NCBI RefSeq assembly: GCF_907164915.1
Contig: NC_061868.1
Span: 19,091,819-19,155,818 of the forward strand
Direction: 5' to 3'
Source: Impatiens glandulifera
Lineage: Eukaryota > Streptophyta > Magnoliopsida > Ericales > Balsaminaceae
Length of the DNA stretch: 64,000 nt
The translations under genes and the position numbers were made by a program. The notes below the pieces were generated by a model that was not told the DNA's origin, ran no database searches, and saw only the letters and a program-made list of their open reading frames with translations. Shown piece after piece: positions 33,165-44,702 of the stretch. The stretch's first letter is position 1. Each line of letters begins with the position of its first letter.

Positions 33165-33176
33165 GCTCTGATACCA
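33165..33176 (-). other. Element B primer-binding site
   Basis: TGGTATCAGAGC on the minus strand, two bases from the 5' LTR, complementary to the initiator tRNA-Met 3' end. Confidence 0.92.
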
Positions 33177-33178
33177 AT

Positions 33179-34390
33179 TGTTAGGATCTAGGTCGCGACT
33201 GGGGGACCGGGGTTGGCCGGTTAGCGCGTCTCACTCAAAGGTGGTGATTAATCCGGTGAGAGATTAACACCGGGGTTTCAATATTACACAAACTGTCACA
33301 AACCCTTGAACCAGGTTCAAGCGCGGAAGAGGTTTGTTTCAGGTTGAAGCAGCACACTCATGAGATATGCAGAACCGGTTTTGGATAAGACAAGTTTTGG
33401 AAGTTGCTTGGTCGGATTTGGATCTTAGTGATTCGGTTTAGGTAATGTAGAGTCGGTCAAAGCGGTGTAAGTAGGTTAGTACAGATCGGTTAGAATGTAG
33501 AACTGGCAGAAAGTAAATAACAAGACAGGTTTTTATGGATGTTCGGAGATTAAACTCCTATGTCACCCCTTCCTCTCGAAACCACGAGAAGGATATTCAC
33601 TAAAGAATACAAACACAATCCGATCGAGACTTATTTCCTGCTCGATAACACCCGTACAATTTTAACCGAAATTATAAATACACACTTCAATTTAGCACTT
33701 AAGCTTTCTAGAGATAGAACACAATCTTATCACTTGTACATTAATTGTCCACTGTGTCCCGCATTTACTTCTCTTCAACTTCCTTTTATAGATGAAATGT
33801 GCCAACGGTCACATTTCATTTCCTTGAATTTGATTGATTGAGCAGAGGTTCAGTGATTCAGACTTGGCGGTCAATTTATCAGACTTGGCGGTCTAGTCTT
33901 CCAGTATGTAGGTCAAACCGGCTAGGTTTGTCTTTTACTCAATGTGGTAACTATCGGTTAGATAGTTGTCTATACTTGGAAGATTGCATTTCTGATTTAT
34001 CCTGAAGTGAAAAGATCTTGTAGGACGGTTTTCTGTATCTTACAGACTTTCCTCAGACTTGTATGAATATGGCAATGTTCAGTCTGTTCCCTTGGCATCA
34101 TTCTCAACAGGTACTCGAAGTATCTTTTTATGCTGGTCGGTTATGTGTTTTAACCGGATGGCTTCCAGTTATTCCTTGCCTTCTAAATGAACGATTGTCT
34201 GGTGTTTTCGGCCTTTGGTTTTGACCGATCATGTCTTTCTTGTTCGGTCAAGATTTTGGTCGGTTTGATGACTTGACCGGTGGAGTTTCTTAACCGGTTG
34301 AGTGATTTGACCGGTCCGGTTCTTTGTCTGTTCCTGCATAGGAAGCTTGTTTGTGTTAAGTTCTATTAACCGGTCTAATTTTATCTAACA
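33179..34390 (-). repeat. Element B 5' LTR
   Basis: 1212 bp, TGTTAG...CTAACA, partner of 21008-22221. It contains the conserved block at 33532-33567. Confidence 0.94.
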
Positions 34391-34647
34391 TAGTTGAACA
34401 TATTGTCATCGAGAGATCTGTACAGAACATCAAGATCCATGTTGTTGAGGTTGTTCTGCCTCTTTTCATCTGCGGTTTAGTCGGCCTTCTCCTTATCAAT
34501 CTTGATTGGACATTCTGTGACAACGCTCCACATGTCAACATGAAGAGAAGAGAGATGAGCACAGACTCTTTTCTTCCAAACAATGTAGTTTTCATGAGAG
34601 CAAGTTGGAATGGCTATAGCACTGACATCTTTGGGTATGTTCGACAT
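34391..34647 (-). pseudogene. gag: T1 gag, 5' end
   Basis: From the ATG at 34647 (MSNIPKDVSA) this encodes the N-terminal UBN2 region, with WKKRVCAHL and a TAG stop in place of a residue near codon 57. It stops at the TAGTT target site of element B and resumes at 21007. Confidence 0.85.
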
Positions 34648-34678
34648 ATTTTAGGAAGGGCTTAAGAATAGAAACTGT

Positions 34679-34690
34679 GCTCTGATACCA
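34679..34690 (-). other. T1 primer-binding site
   Basis: TGGTATCAGAGC on the minus strand, two bases from the TGATAGG start of LTR-M. This shows that LTR-M served as the 5' LTR of T1. Confidence 0.88.
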
Positions 34691-34692
34691 AT

Positions 34693-36841
34693 TGATAGGA
34701 TCGGCATTATCGATAGAGACGGGGGTCTGGCTAAGGATGAAGGCTTATGAAAAACAGTTTGAAAGAAATCATGTTAGGGATTTAATTCGCTTTCTACGCA
34801 AACTTGTGTAAACACTTGAAACGGATTCAAGGCGGAATTGTTTACTTGGGTTTGAAGCACAAGATGAAATATGAAAAGATTACAGAAATGAAGAACACAA
34901 CAGTTTGTTTATGGATGTTCGGAGAAACTCTCCTACGTCACCCCTTCTTCCAACCACCGGAAGGATTCACTATAAGATGATTAAAATCAAATACAGTTTA
35001 CACACACTTAGCTCACTATTGAACAAAACACTTTTTGTTCAATTACAAGATGAAGAATATCACTCAGCTAAAGGTGCTTTGATTCCAGCTCTCTCTCTCG
35101 ATTCAAACACAGTACAATCAGAAAGAAGCTTCACAATTTGAATTCAGTAAGCAAGATGATTGAGTAGTTTATCTCTCTGCAAAATCAGATTGCTTGTTCA
35201 TTGTATAACGCAAAGTCACTTCTTAAGGTTCTTCGTCCGTTGTCCTTAGGATTGATTAAATACTAATTAGGAGCTAACGGTCGAATCTTCAAGAATGATA
35301 CGTGGCACTCTTCCATTGGAAAGCTTTCATTGTACACAGCAGGTTCTAAGGACAAGGATCGTGGCCGTACATCACTGGTAGTGCGCCGGATATTCCATCA
35401 GGGATGTACATGAAAAACAAGTAATTTGAGGAAAATTCTCTTACGTGGCATTACCTGATTGGATGCGCATAGCTGCTGTACTAATCTTCACTAGAAAGTG
35501 GAGCAGAAGTAGGGTACAACTATAGCACGTGGGTAGGCGAAATGCTAGATTCAAGCATACTGCTTAAATTGAGCATTAGACGTATTTCAGTTAGACGGAT
35601 TGTGAAAATCAGTGTAATGAAATAAGTCATCTCCTTCTAATATAAAAACGTCTATTAGACCGCCTGGTCTAATAGAATTAGACTCGCGTCTAATTATTCA
35701 ATAACCATTAGACTGGCACGTCTAACTCCACTGAGTTAGACTGACACGTCTAATTCCGGTTCTACCTCAGACTTGTCTGAAGGAGTTAGACGCACGTTTA
35801 ACTTTCATTAATTAGACCATCCCTCTAATTATTCAATAACAATTAGACTGGAACGTCTAACTCCACTGAATTAGACTGACACGTCTAATTCCGGTTCTAC
35901 CTCAGACTTGTCTGAAGGAGTTAAACGCACGTCTAACTTTCATTAATTAGACCATCCGTCTAATTATTCAATAACCATTAGACTGACACGTCTAACTCCA
36001 CTAAGTTAGACTGAAACGTCTAATTCCGGTTCTACCTCAGACTTGTCTGAAGGAGTTAGACGCACGTCTAACTTTCATGAATTAGACAACCCGTCTAATT
36101 ACAAATATATTAGACTACATGTCTAACTCCGATGAGTTAGACTGTACGTCTAATTCTATTAGACTTACGTCTAATTCTATTAGACTTACGTCTAATTATG
36201 TGTATTCATTAGACCATCCGTCTAATTTTTGACACGTCTAACTCCGATGAGTTAGACTGTACGTCTAATTCTATTAGACTTACGTCTAATTCCGTGTATT
36301 CATTAGACTATCTGTCTAATTCTTTACACGTCTAACTCCGATGAGTTAGACTATACGTCTAATTCTGTGTATTCATTAGACCATCCGTCTAATTCTTTAC
36401 ACGTCTAACTCCGATGAGTTATACTGTACTTCTAATTCTATTAGACTTACGTCTAATTCCGTGTATTCATTACACCATCCGTCTAATTATTTACATGTCT
36501 ATTAGACTACACGTCTAACTCCGATGAGTTAGAATGTACGTCTAATTCTATTAGACTTACGTCTAATTCCATGTATTCATTAGACCATCCGTCTAATTCT
36601 TTACACGTCTATCAGACTACACGTCTTACTCCGATGAGTTAGATTATACGTCTAATTCTATTAGACTTACGTCTAATTCCATTCAAATGAAAATTAAAAT
36701 CGGTCTAATGATCCTCATTAGATCCAAGTCTTATTACATGTTGTCTCAATACACCTGTATCAAAACTCATAAGTTATTTCATCATCAAAATATCAGTGGT
36801 TAAATTATTTCAACCCTTAGTCAAAATAATTTGACCCAACA
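34693..36841 (-). repeat. Array T LTR-M (middle LTR)
   Basis: About 2.1 kb, from TGATAGGATCGG to GACCCAACA. It carries the conserved block at 34908-34942 and a long U3 array of short palindromes. It is shared by T1 (as 5' LTR) and T2 (as 3' LTR). Its last 30 bp match the end of LTR-R at 60310-60344. Confidence 0.8.
35570..36690 (-). repeat. U3 palindromic repeats of LTR-M
   Basis: A dense array of AGAC/GTCT half-sites, for example TTAGACTTACGTCTAA and TTAGACCATCCGTCTAA, arranged in higher-order units of roughly 70-150 bp. The design resembles the 47-bp arrays of LTR-L, LTR-R and element O, but the sequence differs. Confidence 0.85.
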
Positions 36842-36957
36842 TAAATAACTTATTAGAGATTGCCCATAAACTACAAAAGTTGTGTCTTTTCCTATTCTTT
36901 TCTACCCTTGATTCCCCGTGGGCCTCAGGCCACTTCTTTCCCCCTTTTTGACATCAT
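36842..36957 (-). other. T2 3' non-coding end with polypurine tract
   Basis: AAAAAGGGGGAAAG (minus strand, around 36941-36956) is a strong polypurine tract. It lies about 100 bp from LTR-M rather than beside it; a second purine-rich stretch lies near 36885-36900. This fits the multiple-tract pattern of the other elements, with the LTR-proximal one decayed. Confidence 0.6.
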
Positions 36958-36973
36958 CAGAAAAGACGAATTC

Positions 36974-37735
36974 CTAATTAGCTCCCTGAAGCGCATGATT
37001 TATTCTCTTTAGCTTCAGTCTTCCGACCCCAAGAACATAGTTAAGGGCTCTTTGATAGTCCAAAACTCTAGAGGACTTAATTAGGACACCATGTCTAACA
37101 TTTGGGTGGAGAGAAGAGAGCAGCATGCTGAGAAGAGCAGAATACCCAAAGGGCTTCCTTGGATATGTCATCATCTCCGACAAACTCTTGAAGAGAATTT
37201 TAACTAGTTGATGGTTGTCTCCTTGGTTATGGCAACCATCATCTCAAATACCTTTTTCGAGTAGGTATTACAGACACTCTTCTCTAAGAGAGACTTGGAA
37301 ATTATATCATTGAGGAGGTAGAACTCAACCTTTAGATAGGTCTTCGGTCTGTGAGTATTGACCGGAAAGATATGCCCCACGAAAGATGAATCTGAGAAGG
37401 CAAGCCACATCACAAATAGAACCTATTTAGAGGAGGTGGGAAATTTAGAAAACCCATCCGATGGGAGTTTGAAGAAAGAGGCAAAAGCTTCCTCATCGAA
37501 GGAAACATATCCTTCAAAAAAAAATTAACACAATAATCCTTTTGTCAACAAACCTCCCAAAGTTAAAGAATTCACAAACTTCTGGTTCGTGAATGACTAC
37601 AGGTGCTCCCAAATATTTTTCTAATCCGGATTTTTAAGGGATTCAAACACAGCGACCGTTTCAGGGATCACTAGGGAAGACACTGAATCGAAGTTTACTT
37701 GGAGAGTTAATGGTGCAAGGGAAGCAATTTCTTAA
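36974..37735 (-). pseudogene. T2 single accessory gene, decayed
   Basis: Between pol and the polypurine tract T2 has one accessory gene only. Scattered frames give the domain in order: VNFDSV near 37700, a GFSKFP motif after KLPSDG near 37450-37480, YLLNDIIS near 37320, and an LNYVLGVGRL end near 37000. The central LP motif resembles acc2, while the LLNDII segment resembles acc1. Several stops and frameshifts are present and no ATG survives at the expected start. Confidence 0.7.
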
Positions 37736-37824
37736 CTTACAAACGAGTGTTAGGAGTGCTAAGAATTTTTAAACACTTCAAAATCACAAAGTAAGATAGT
37801 AAGTCTATTCGAATGAGAGAATAA

Positions 37825-37833
37825 CTATTTATG
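37825..37833 (-). promoter_or_regulatory. TATA-like box for the T2 accessory gene
   Basis: CATAAATAG on the minus strand, about 90 bp upstream of the start of the accessory homology. This is the same spacing as in A, B and C. Confidence 0.5.
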
Positions 37834-38129
37834 GGTGAATGACTGTCAATGGACTAATAAAATCATCATAAAAATTGAATCGTCATTTAATTTATAACAG
37901 CGTATTCCAAATAATAGTCACGATTAAAAGACTTCAATTAAAAACTATCATGAAATCTTCATAACTTCGGAAGATGAAGAGACACACGCATTCAAAAATA
38001 TTAGTCATATTTTTAACAAGTATAGACATGTGTCTTCAAGTTATTGGAGATTTGACTTTTCAATTTTAAGCGAGAAGAATACATGGACAATTTAAGAGAT
38101 AATAGACAATTGTCCTATGGTTGAAGATG

Positions 38130-38375
38130 AATCGTCCGAGAGTACACGTAGTTAGACGTCTAACTAGCTATCCGCATACCTTGCGTCTAGTTGGATAGAC
38201 GTCTGTTTAGACATCGTGTAACAACGCGCGTCTACAGGCGTCTAACATGCATTTTTTTAGATACTGTCTAACTACGCTCGTCTACAGGCGCTTTAGACGT
38301 CTGTCTAACAGGTAGACGTCTAAGCAGACTTAATATACAAGTTTCTTAAGAAAGTTTTCGTCTAAGTACGGAGTA
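38130..38375 (-). repeat. Palindromic repeats upstream of the T2 accessory gene
   Basis: A cluster of AGACGTCT-type palindromes (for example TTAGACGTCTAA near 38153 and TAGACGTCTA at 38327) lies in the pol-accessory spacer, 300-550 bp upstream of the TATA-like box. These are the same half-sites that fill the LTR U3 regions. The rest of 37736-38516 is AT-rich without a gene. Confidence 0.7.
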
Positions 38376-38516
38376 CCTTTAAATGACTGATCAGATCAGA
38401 CCAATTAAGACATCCGTCTACATATTCTGTATAGTCATTTAGATAACAAATTCCCCCTCAATTCATGCACGTATAATTAAAAACAATTTAATTTAGATCA
38501 ACAAGTCCTAAAATAT

Positions 38517-41500
38517 TTATAAAGTAAGAAAACTTAGTCTCTGGGAGTGGCTTCGTGAACACGTCTGCCATTTGCTGTTCGGTTGGGACATATTCAAGGA
38601 GAATATGCTTCCAATTGACATGCTCCCGGATGAAATTATTCTGATTTCGATATGCTTAGTCTGAGAGTGCAACACAGGGTTGTATGTTATCGCAATAGCG
38701 CTAGTTTTGTCATAGAAAATGAGAGATTCTTCTGCCTCAATGTCGTAGTCTCTTAGCTGTTGTTGAATCCGTAAGAGTTGAGAGTAGCAGCTTCCTGCAG
38801 CAAGATGCTCCACTTCATCTATAGATGTTTCGACAAACATCTACTTCGTTCTGAACCAAGAGATCAGACGATCACCAAGGAACTAGCAAGTACCACTAGT
38901 GCTTTTTTGATCAATCTTGCACCCTACATAATCTGCATTTGAGTAACTAGTTAGATTGAAATTGGAATCCTTCGGATACCATAGTCCCATATTTTGAGTC
39001 CTCTTTAGATATTTAAGAATTCGCCTAGTAGAAACATAATGAGATTGTTTAGGATTAGACTAAAATCTACCGCAGACACTGACATCAAACATGATATATG
39101 GCCGATTGGCAGTAGGATAGAGGATAGAACTAGTGATCTCTCGATAAGCAGTAATGTCCACACTTTGGATATCTTCATCCTTGTCAAGCGTGCTCGAGAA
39201 AGTCATTGGAATAGTTGTAGCCGAGCCGCTATCCATTCCAAACTTCTTTAATAGCTCCCTAGTGTATTTGGCGTGGTTGATAAATGTACCTTCTTCAAGT
39301 TGTCGAACTTGAAGATCGAGGAAGAAAGTTAATTCTCCCATCATGCTCATCTCGAATTTATCCTTCATTAACTTGGCAAATTTCTCACATAGTTTTGGGT
39401 TAGTTGACCCAAATATGATATCATCCACATAGACTTGAACAAACAAAATATGAGAGTTTTTAACAAATTTAAACAAATTTTTATCTACATTGCCAATAAA
39501 AAAGTTATGATCAAATAACAACTTAGTTAGAGTGTCATACCAAGCTCTAGGAGCTTGTTTGAGACCATATAAGGCTTTGTCAAGTTTAAAACACATGATT
39601 TAGAAATGAATGATCTAGAATTTCAGGTGGCTGATCAACTTATAGATCCTCATGTAAAGTTCCATTTAAAAATGCATTTTTCACATCCATTTGAAACACT
39701 TTAAAATTCTTAAAAGATGTATAAGCTAGGAAGATTCTGATTGCTTCAAGTCTAGACAGAGGTGAGAATGAATCCTCAAAGACAATTACTTCCTCCTGCC
39801 TATATCCTTGAACAACTAATCAAGATTTGTTTCTCACTACTAAGCCATCTTCACTTAGCTTATTTCGAAAATCACATCTTGTTCCAATGACCGATTGATC
39901 AGTAGGCCTTGGAGTAAGATGCTACACTTTATTTCTTTCTAATTGATTCAACTCCTTTTGTATTGCATTAATCTAGTCTGGATCAAACAATGCTTCATTA
40001 ATACTCTTTGGCTCAATTTGAGAAATCAAGGCGGAGTTTTCCATTTCATCCAATAATTGGTGTCTGGTCCTAAATGGAGCATTAGGATTACCAATTATTA
40101 ATTCAGGTGGATGATTTCTGTTCCTTCTGATGTTTGATCCTAAAGGATTAGACATCTAATTAGATAGCCCTGTGACGTCCGAACTATCAACAATCTGCTG
40201 ACTAAAAGTCTGGACGTCTAGTTGACTCTCAACTAGATCAGCCATCTAATCAGACGAATGAATCCTATTGATCAGAGCTTCATCATTGCTATCAGATTCA
40301 AGACTTGTCGCTTCTAATCTATTAGCAATGTCAATGGAGTCGTTAGAATTATTTTCAACAAATTCATCACAAACAACATAATAGGATTCATTAACAGTTT
40401 GTGTTCGACTATTAAATACTCTAAGAGCTTTACTAACTGAAGAATAGCCTAACATAATTCTAGTATCTGTTTTAACATAAAAAAATGGACAAATAATCTT
40501 TCCCATTGTTGTGAATGAAACACTTACACCCGAAAATTCGAAAGTTTTAAACTGTGGGAATTCTTCTAAAGAAAAGTTCGTAGGGTGTTTTATAAAAGCG
40601 TTTATTAATTATTGACTGATTTTGTGTATTTCATGCTATGTTTATGGCTTCTGCCCAAAATTTCTGAGGAACACCTAAGTCGGCAAGCATAGATCTCGCT
40701 GATTCCTTCAGTGTTCTGACTTTTCTCTCAGTAATACCATTTTCTGTGGAGTTCTAGCACTAGAAAACTCGTGTCTAATACCAGACTCCTCGAGATAGGA
40801 AGTTAGGTGTCTGTTGGTGAACTCGGTTCCCCTATCACTTCTAATCTTGATAATGATTAAAGATTTTTTTTTTTGAATTCTCTTATGGATCTTAATCAAA
40901 TTCTCAACCGTCTAATCCTTAGATTGCAAAAATATAACCCAAGTAAATTTTGAGAAATCATCAATAATAACTAGGGTGATTCTCATTCCTCCTAAGCTCT
41001 TTACAAGTATTGGACCGAATAGATCTATATGTAAAAGTTCCTAGCACCGATTGGATTAAGATTTCCCTTTACTCTTGAACGATGATTTGCTCTGCTTGCC
41101 TAACTGGTAAGCATGACAGACCTTGTCCATTGAAAACTTCAGATTAGATAAACCAAAAACTAAATAATTCGAACAAATGTTGTTAATGGTTTTAAAATTA
41201 TGATGATTTAATCTCTTATGCCATAGCCTGTTTTGATCATTTTTGGCAATCATACATATGGGATTAAATATCTTATTTTTCCAGTTCATTTTGTAAGAAA
41301 TTCCTACTCTGCTTTCAGTACGCAGAATGTTACCCTGTTGATCCTTAACTAGACATGCATGCGTTTGAAAATCAACAATAAATCCATTATCACATAATTG
41401 GCTTATACTATTCAGGTTATGACACAAGTTTTCGACAAGTAACACGTTGTTGATGGTTAGATTACCATGGATAATCTCACCCTTATCCATGGTTTTACCC

Positions 41501-41640
41501 TTGCTGTTGTCCCCAAATGTGATCTTAGGCCCTGAGGAATCTGTGATTTCAGTTAGAAGCCGTCTATATTCGGTCATGTGTTTGGAACATCCACTGTCCA
41601 GATACCATACTGATTCCTCCAAGCATCTTATCTGTTGTAC
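38517..41640 (-). pseudogene. pol: T2 pol
   Basis: A full-length but decayed pol. The protease part (WYLDSGCSKHMTE) and GAG-pre-integrase lie at 41622-41056. The integrase core has many disruptions at 40900-40650 ([11 protein letters not shown] and the PQ motif are visible). RT lies at 39840-39060, with [15 protein letters not shown] and [10 protein letters not shown]. RNase H lies at 38840-38517. It is more diverged from A, B and C than those are from one another. Confidence 0.88.
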
Positions 41641-41689
41641 CTATAAAAATACATATTTACACCTTTCGGTACCCACATTCACTTGGGTC

Positions 41690-42910
41690 ATCAATCGATT
41701 AGTCCCTTAGGAATCTATATTTTATTTATCTTGATGGATGTCTCATGTTGTGTTGTGATTAATGCGTATGATTTATGCTTAGCAGACGTCTTCCTGCTAG
41801 CAATTGAACTGTTAACCTTAGAGAATGATTTTTCTCTAAAACTCTTTGACTTCCTGTCAGGTTTTGATTTTCCAGACTTGCTAACTGCTTCCTTCCTAGG
41901 TTTCAGCCATCTTACAGTTAATGGAAAATAAATAATCTCATCCTTTAAGGTTAGGTCTTTAAAGCTTGGATCAGTTCCATTGTTAGTTAAACTACCCCTG
42001 AAAAACTTATTGGCTTAAGCTTGTCTTTAACTGGGTTTAACTTCTTTGATGACTGGTATGGGTTGGCATTGTCAAATTTTAAACCGGATTTGCATCCGGT
42101 AGGCCTCAGCATACTTATTTGATGTCTGACTACATTTCCAGACCTTGTCCAAGAACTGGCCACATATGTCAACTTTTAGTTTTTAGAAAACAATGTTTGA
42201 ACCTTTTTCTTGTGCTTCTCATTCTCAGATGAGAGCTCGACCATGTTGTTTTCAAAAACTTTGGTTCAGAAGTTTGAGATGAAGAAGGTTTATCAGTTTC
42301 ATATTTCAATCTCATTTCATTACAAGAGTTTTGAAACTTCTTATACTCATTGACATCAGTTAGTTCATCTCTTATAATTCTTTAAAGGAGAATTCAAATA
42401 CCTCAGAGTCAACTTCTTCTTTTCCAATAAAGTAAGTGACTTCTTCATCATCACTATAGCTAGATGATGAGTCATTTGAATCGCTTTGGTCCCTCTTGGT
42501 TTTGCTATCATCTGTCATAAGAGCTTTTGATTGAATCTTGTCCTTCTTCTTCTCATCACACTTAGTCTTCCTGCACTCTGACTTGAAGTGTCCTAGTTTA
42601 TCATAGTTAAAACACTTCAAGTTAGCCGTAGAGATATTCTTATCATTATTGTTGTTATTTGAAGAGCTTGAGTTATAATTTCTCTTCTTCATGATTTTTC
42701 GGAATTTATTCACGAGAAGAGCATGACATTGCTGGTGATCTGCTCTACAGCAGACTTCACGTTAGTGGCAGCAGATGGCTCCTCAGCGGTCATCAACGCC
42801 TTGGTTTCAATGGATTTTGTGTAGAGCTCTTATTCATTCCTAGAGTTCAGCTTAAACTCATAGGCCTTCAGATCAGATATCAAATCGAAGAGCTCCACCT
42901 TGTTTTGATT
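41690..42910 (-). pseudogene. gag: T2 gag, N-terminus deleted
   Basis: The tail runs up to the conserved gag/pol junction near 41690 (GACCCAAGTGA on the minus strand). A Ser/Glu-rich region precedes it. The zinc knuckle near 42575-42610 has lost its second cysteine (CFNYDKLGHFKSEC). At 42910 gag joins LTR sequence directly, so the first roughly 170 codons, the primer site and the LTR tip are deleted. Confidence 0.8.
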
Positions 42911-43125
42911 CCCTAAACCCTGTCTCTATTAATGACGACTTCAGATAAACGGTTTGATAGAAATGCTGTTAGGGATTAATATCTCATTATATTCTTCAAA
43001 AATCCTTTGAACTATTGAAACAGATTCAAGTGCGGAAATGGTCGTCGGATTTGAATTTTTGAACCAATGAAAGATGGATGACAGAAAGTAAAGAACACAT
43101 AAAGTTGTTTATTGATGTTCTGATC
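42911..43125 (-). repeat. Array T LTR-R, segment 1
   Basis: It matches the left part of LTR-M, starting about 20 bp in (GTCTCTATTAATGACG). It is cut at 43125 inside the conserved LTR block by element C. The TGATC at 43121-43125 is the target duplication. Confidence 0.82.
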
Positions 43126-44339
43126 TGTTAGGATCTAGGTCGCGGCTAGGGAACCGGGGTCTGACCAGTTAGCGCCTTCACTCAACGGTTGGTGTTTAAT
43201 CCGGTTAGAAATTAACACCGGGTTTCAATACTACACAAACTGTCACAAACCCTTGAACCTAGTTCAAGTGCGGAAGTGGTTTGTTTTAGGTTGAAGCAGC
43301 ACACACACAGGATGAATAGAACCAGATTTGAATAAGATAGGTTTTGAGTTTGCTGGGTCGATTTGGGATTCAGTAGGTCGGTTTAAGTGATGTTGAGTCG
43401 GTTAAAATATAAGACCGACAGAAAGTAAATAACAAGACAGGTTTTTATGGATGTTCGGAGATAAAACTCCTACGTCACCCCTTCTTCTCGAAACCGCGAA
43501 AGGATATTCACTAAAGAATACACAAACACAATCCGATCGAGACTTATTTTCTGCTCGATAACACCCTTACAATTTTAACCGAAATTGTAATCACACTTCA
43601 AATAAGCACTCAAGCTCTAAATCTTAGAGAGATAAAACACAATTTATAACTTAGGTTGTTGAAACTTTCAGAACTTGTAGCCGCTTGTAACTTGTTTCTA
43701 GAGCTTGTGGTTGTTAGAACTGATAACCTTTTTGTAACTACTTTTACTCCTCTTCTGCTCCTTCTTTTTATAGGTGAAATGTGCCAACGGTCACATTTCA
43801 TTTCCTTGAATCTGATTGGTTGAGTAGAGGTTCAGTGATTCAGACCTGGCAGTCTAGGCTTCAGACCTGGCGGTCTAGGTTTCCAGTGTATAGGTCAAAT
43901 TGGCTAGGTTTGTCTTTTACTTAGTATGGCAACTGTCGGTTGGACAGTTGCCTGCACCTGGAGGATTGCGCCTCTAATTTATCCTGGAGTGGAAAGATCT
44001 TGCCGGACGATCTTCTGTAGCCTGCATATTGTCCTCAGACTTGTATGAATATGGCAATACTAAAGTCTGTCCCTTCGGTATCATCCTCAACAGATACTCG
44101 AAGTATCTATTTGTACTGGTTGGTTGTTTATGTTAACCGGATGATTTCCGGTTTTTCCATATGTTCAGATTGACCGAATGTTCATCGATTTTGGGATTTT
44201 AATTTGGCCGGTCTTATCTTCTTGTTCGGTCAGGTTTTTGTTCGGTTGGGTTGCTTGACCGGTTTAGTAACTTGACTGTTCCGGCACAAGAAATTTGTTT
44301 TTGTTAAGTTTTATTTAACCGATCTAATTTTATCTAACA
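43126..44339 (-). repeat. Element C 3' LTR
   Basis: 1214 bp, TGTTAG...CTAACA, with the conserved block at 43443-43479. A polypurine tract follows at 44340. Confidence 0.93.
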
Positions 44340-44539
44340 ATTTCTCCCTTTTTGATTATTTTATTTAAAATATTCAAAACCATGTAAGAATCCAAATGTA
44401 GGCCGGTTGTTTTTAGGAGTTTATTTGGCCGGATTTTTGGAAACTGACTTAGAAGAATTTTTCGAAAAATATTGGGAAAATTTTGAGAAACATTTTTGGA
44501 AATTTTTTATATTTTATCATATCAATTTCTCCCTTTTTG
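44340..44539 (-). other. Element C two polypurine tracts
   Basis: AAAAAGGGAGAAAT on the minus strand occurs at 44340-44353, beside the LTR, and again at 44525-44538, 185 bp further in, both within the same AT-rich context. The remaining sequence up to acc3 at 44703 is non-coding. Confidence 0.82.
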
Positions 44540-44702
44540 ATTATTTTATTTAAAATATTCAAAACCATGTAAGAATGCAAATGTAGGCCGGTTTCCAAAA
44601 ATACTTGACATATACATATATAAAAATATACTAAGGTAAAAATACTTGATATATATAAAGTTAAACTAAAGTAAACATAGGAAATATAAGTAAACAAAGC
44701 CC

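Larger units (their letters stand above)
21008..34390 (-). mobile_element. Element B: Sirevirus-type copia retrotransposon, 13,383 bp
   Basis: Bounded by LTRs 21008-22221 and 33179-34390 and by the target duplication TAGTT (21003-21007 and 34391-34395). It is inserted in the T1 gag. Its gene order equals that of element A. The LTRs differ by several percent by eye, gag has one stop, pol has stops and frameshifts, acc1 and acc3 are broken, and acc2 is open. Confidence 0.96.
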
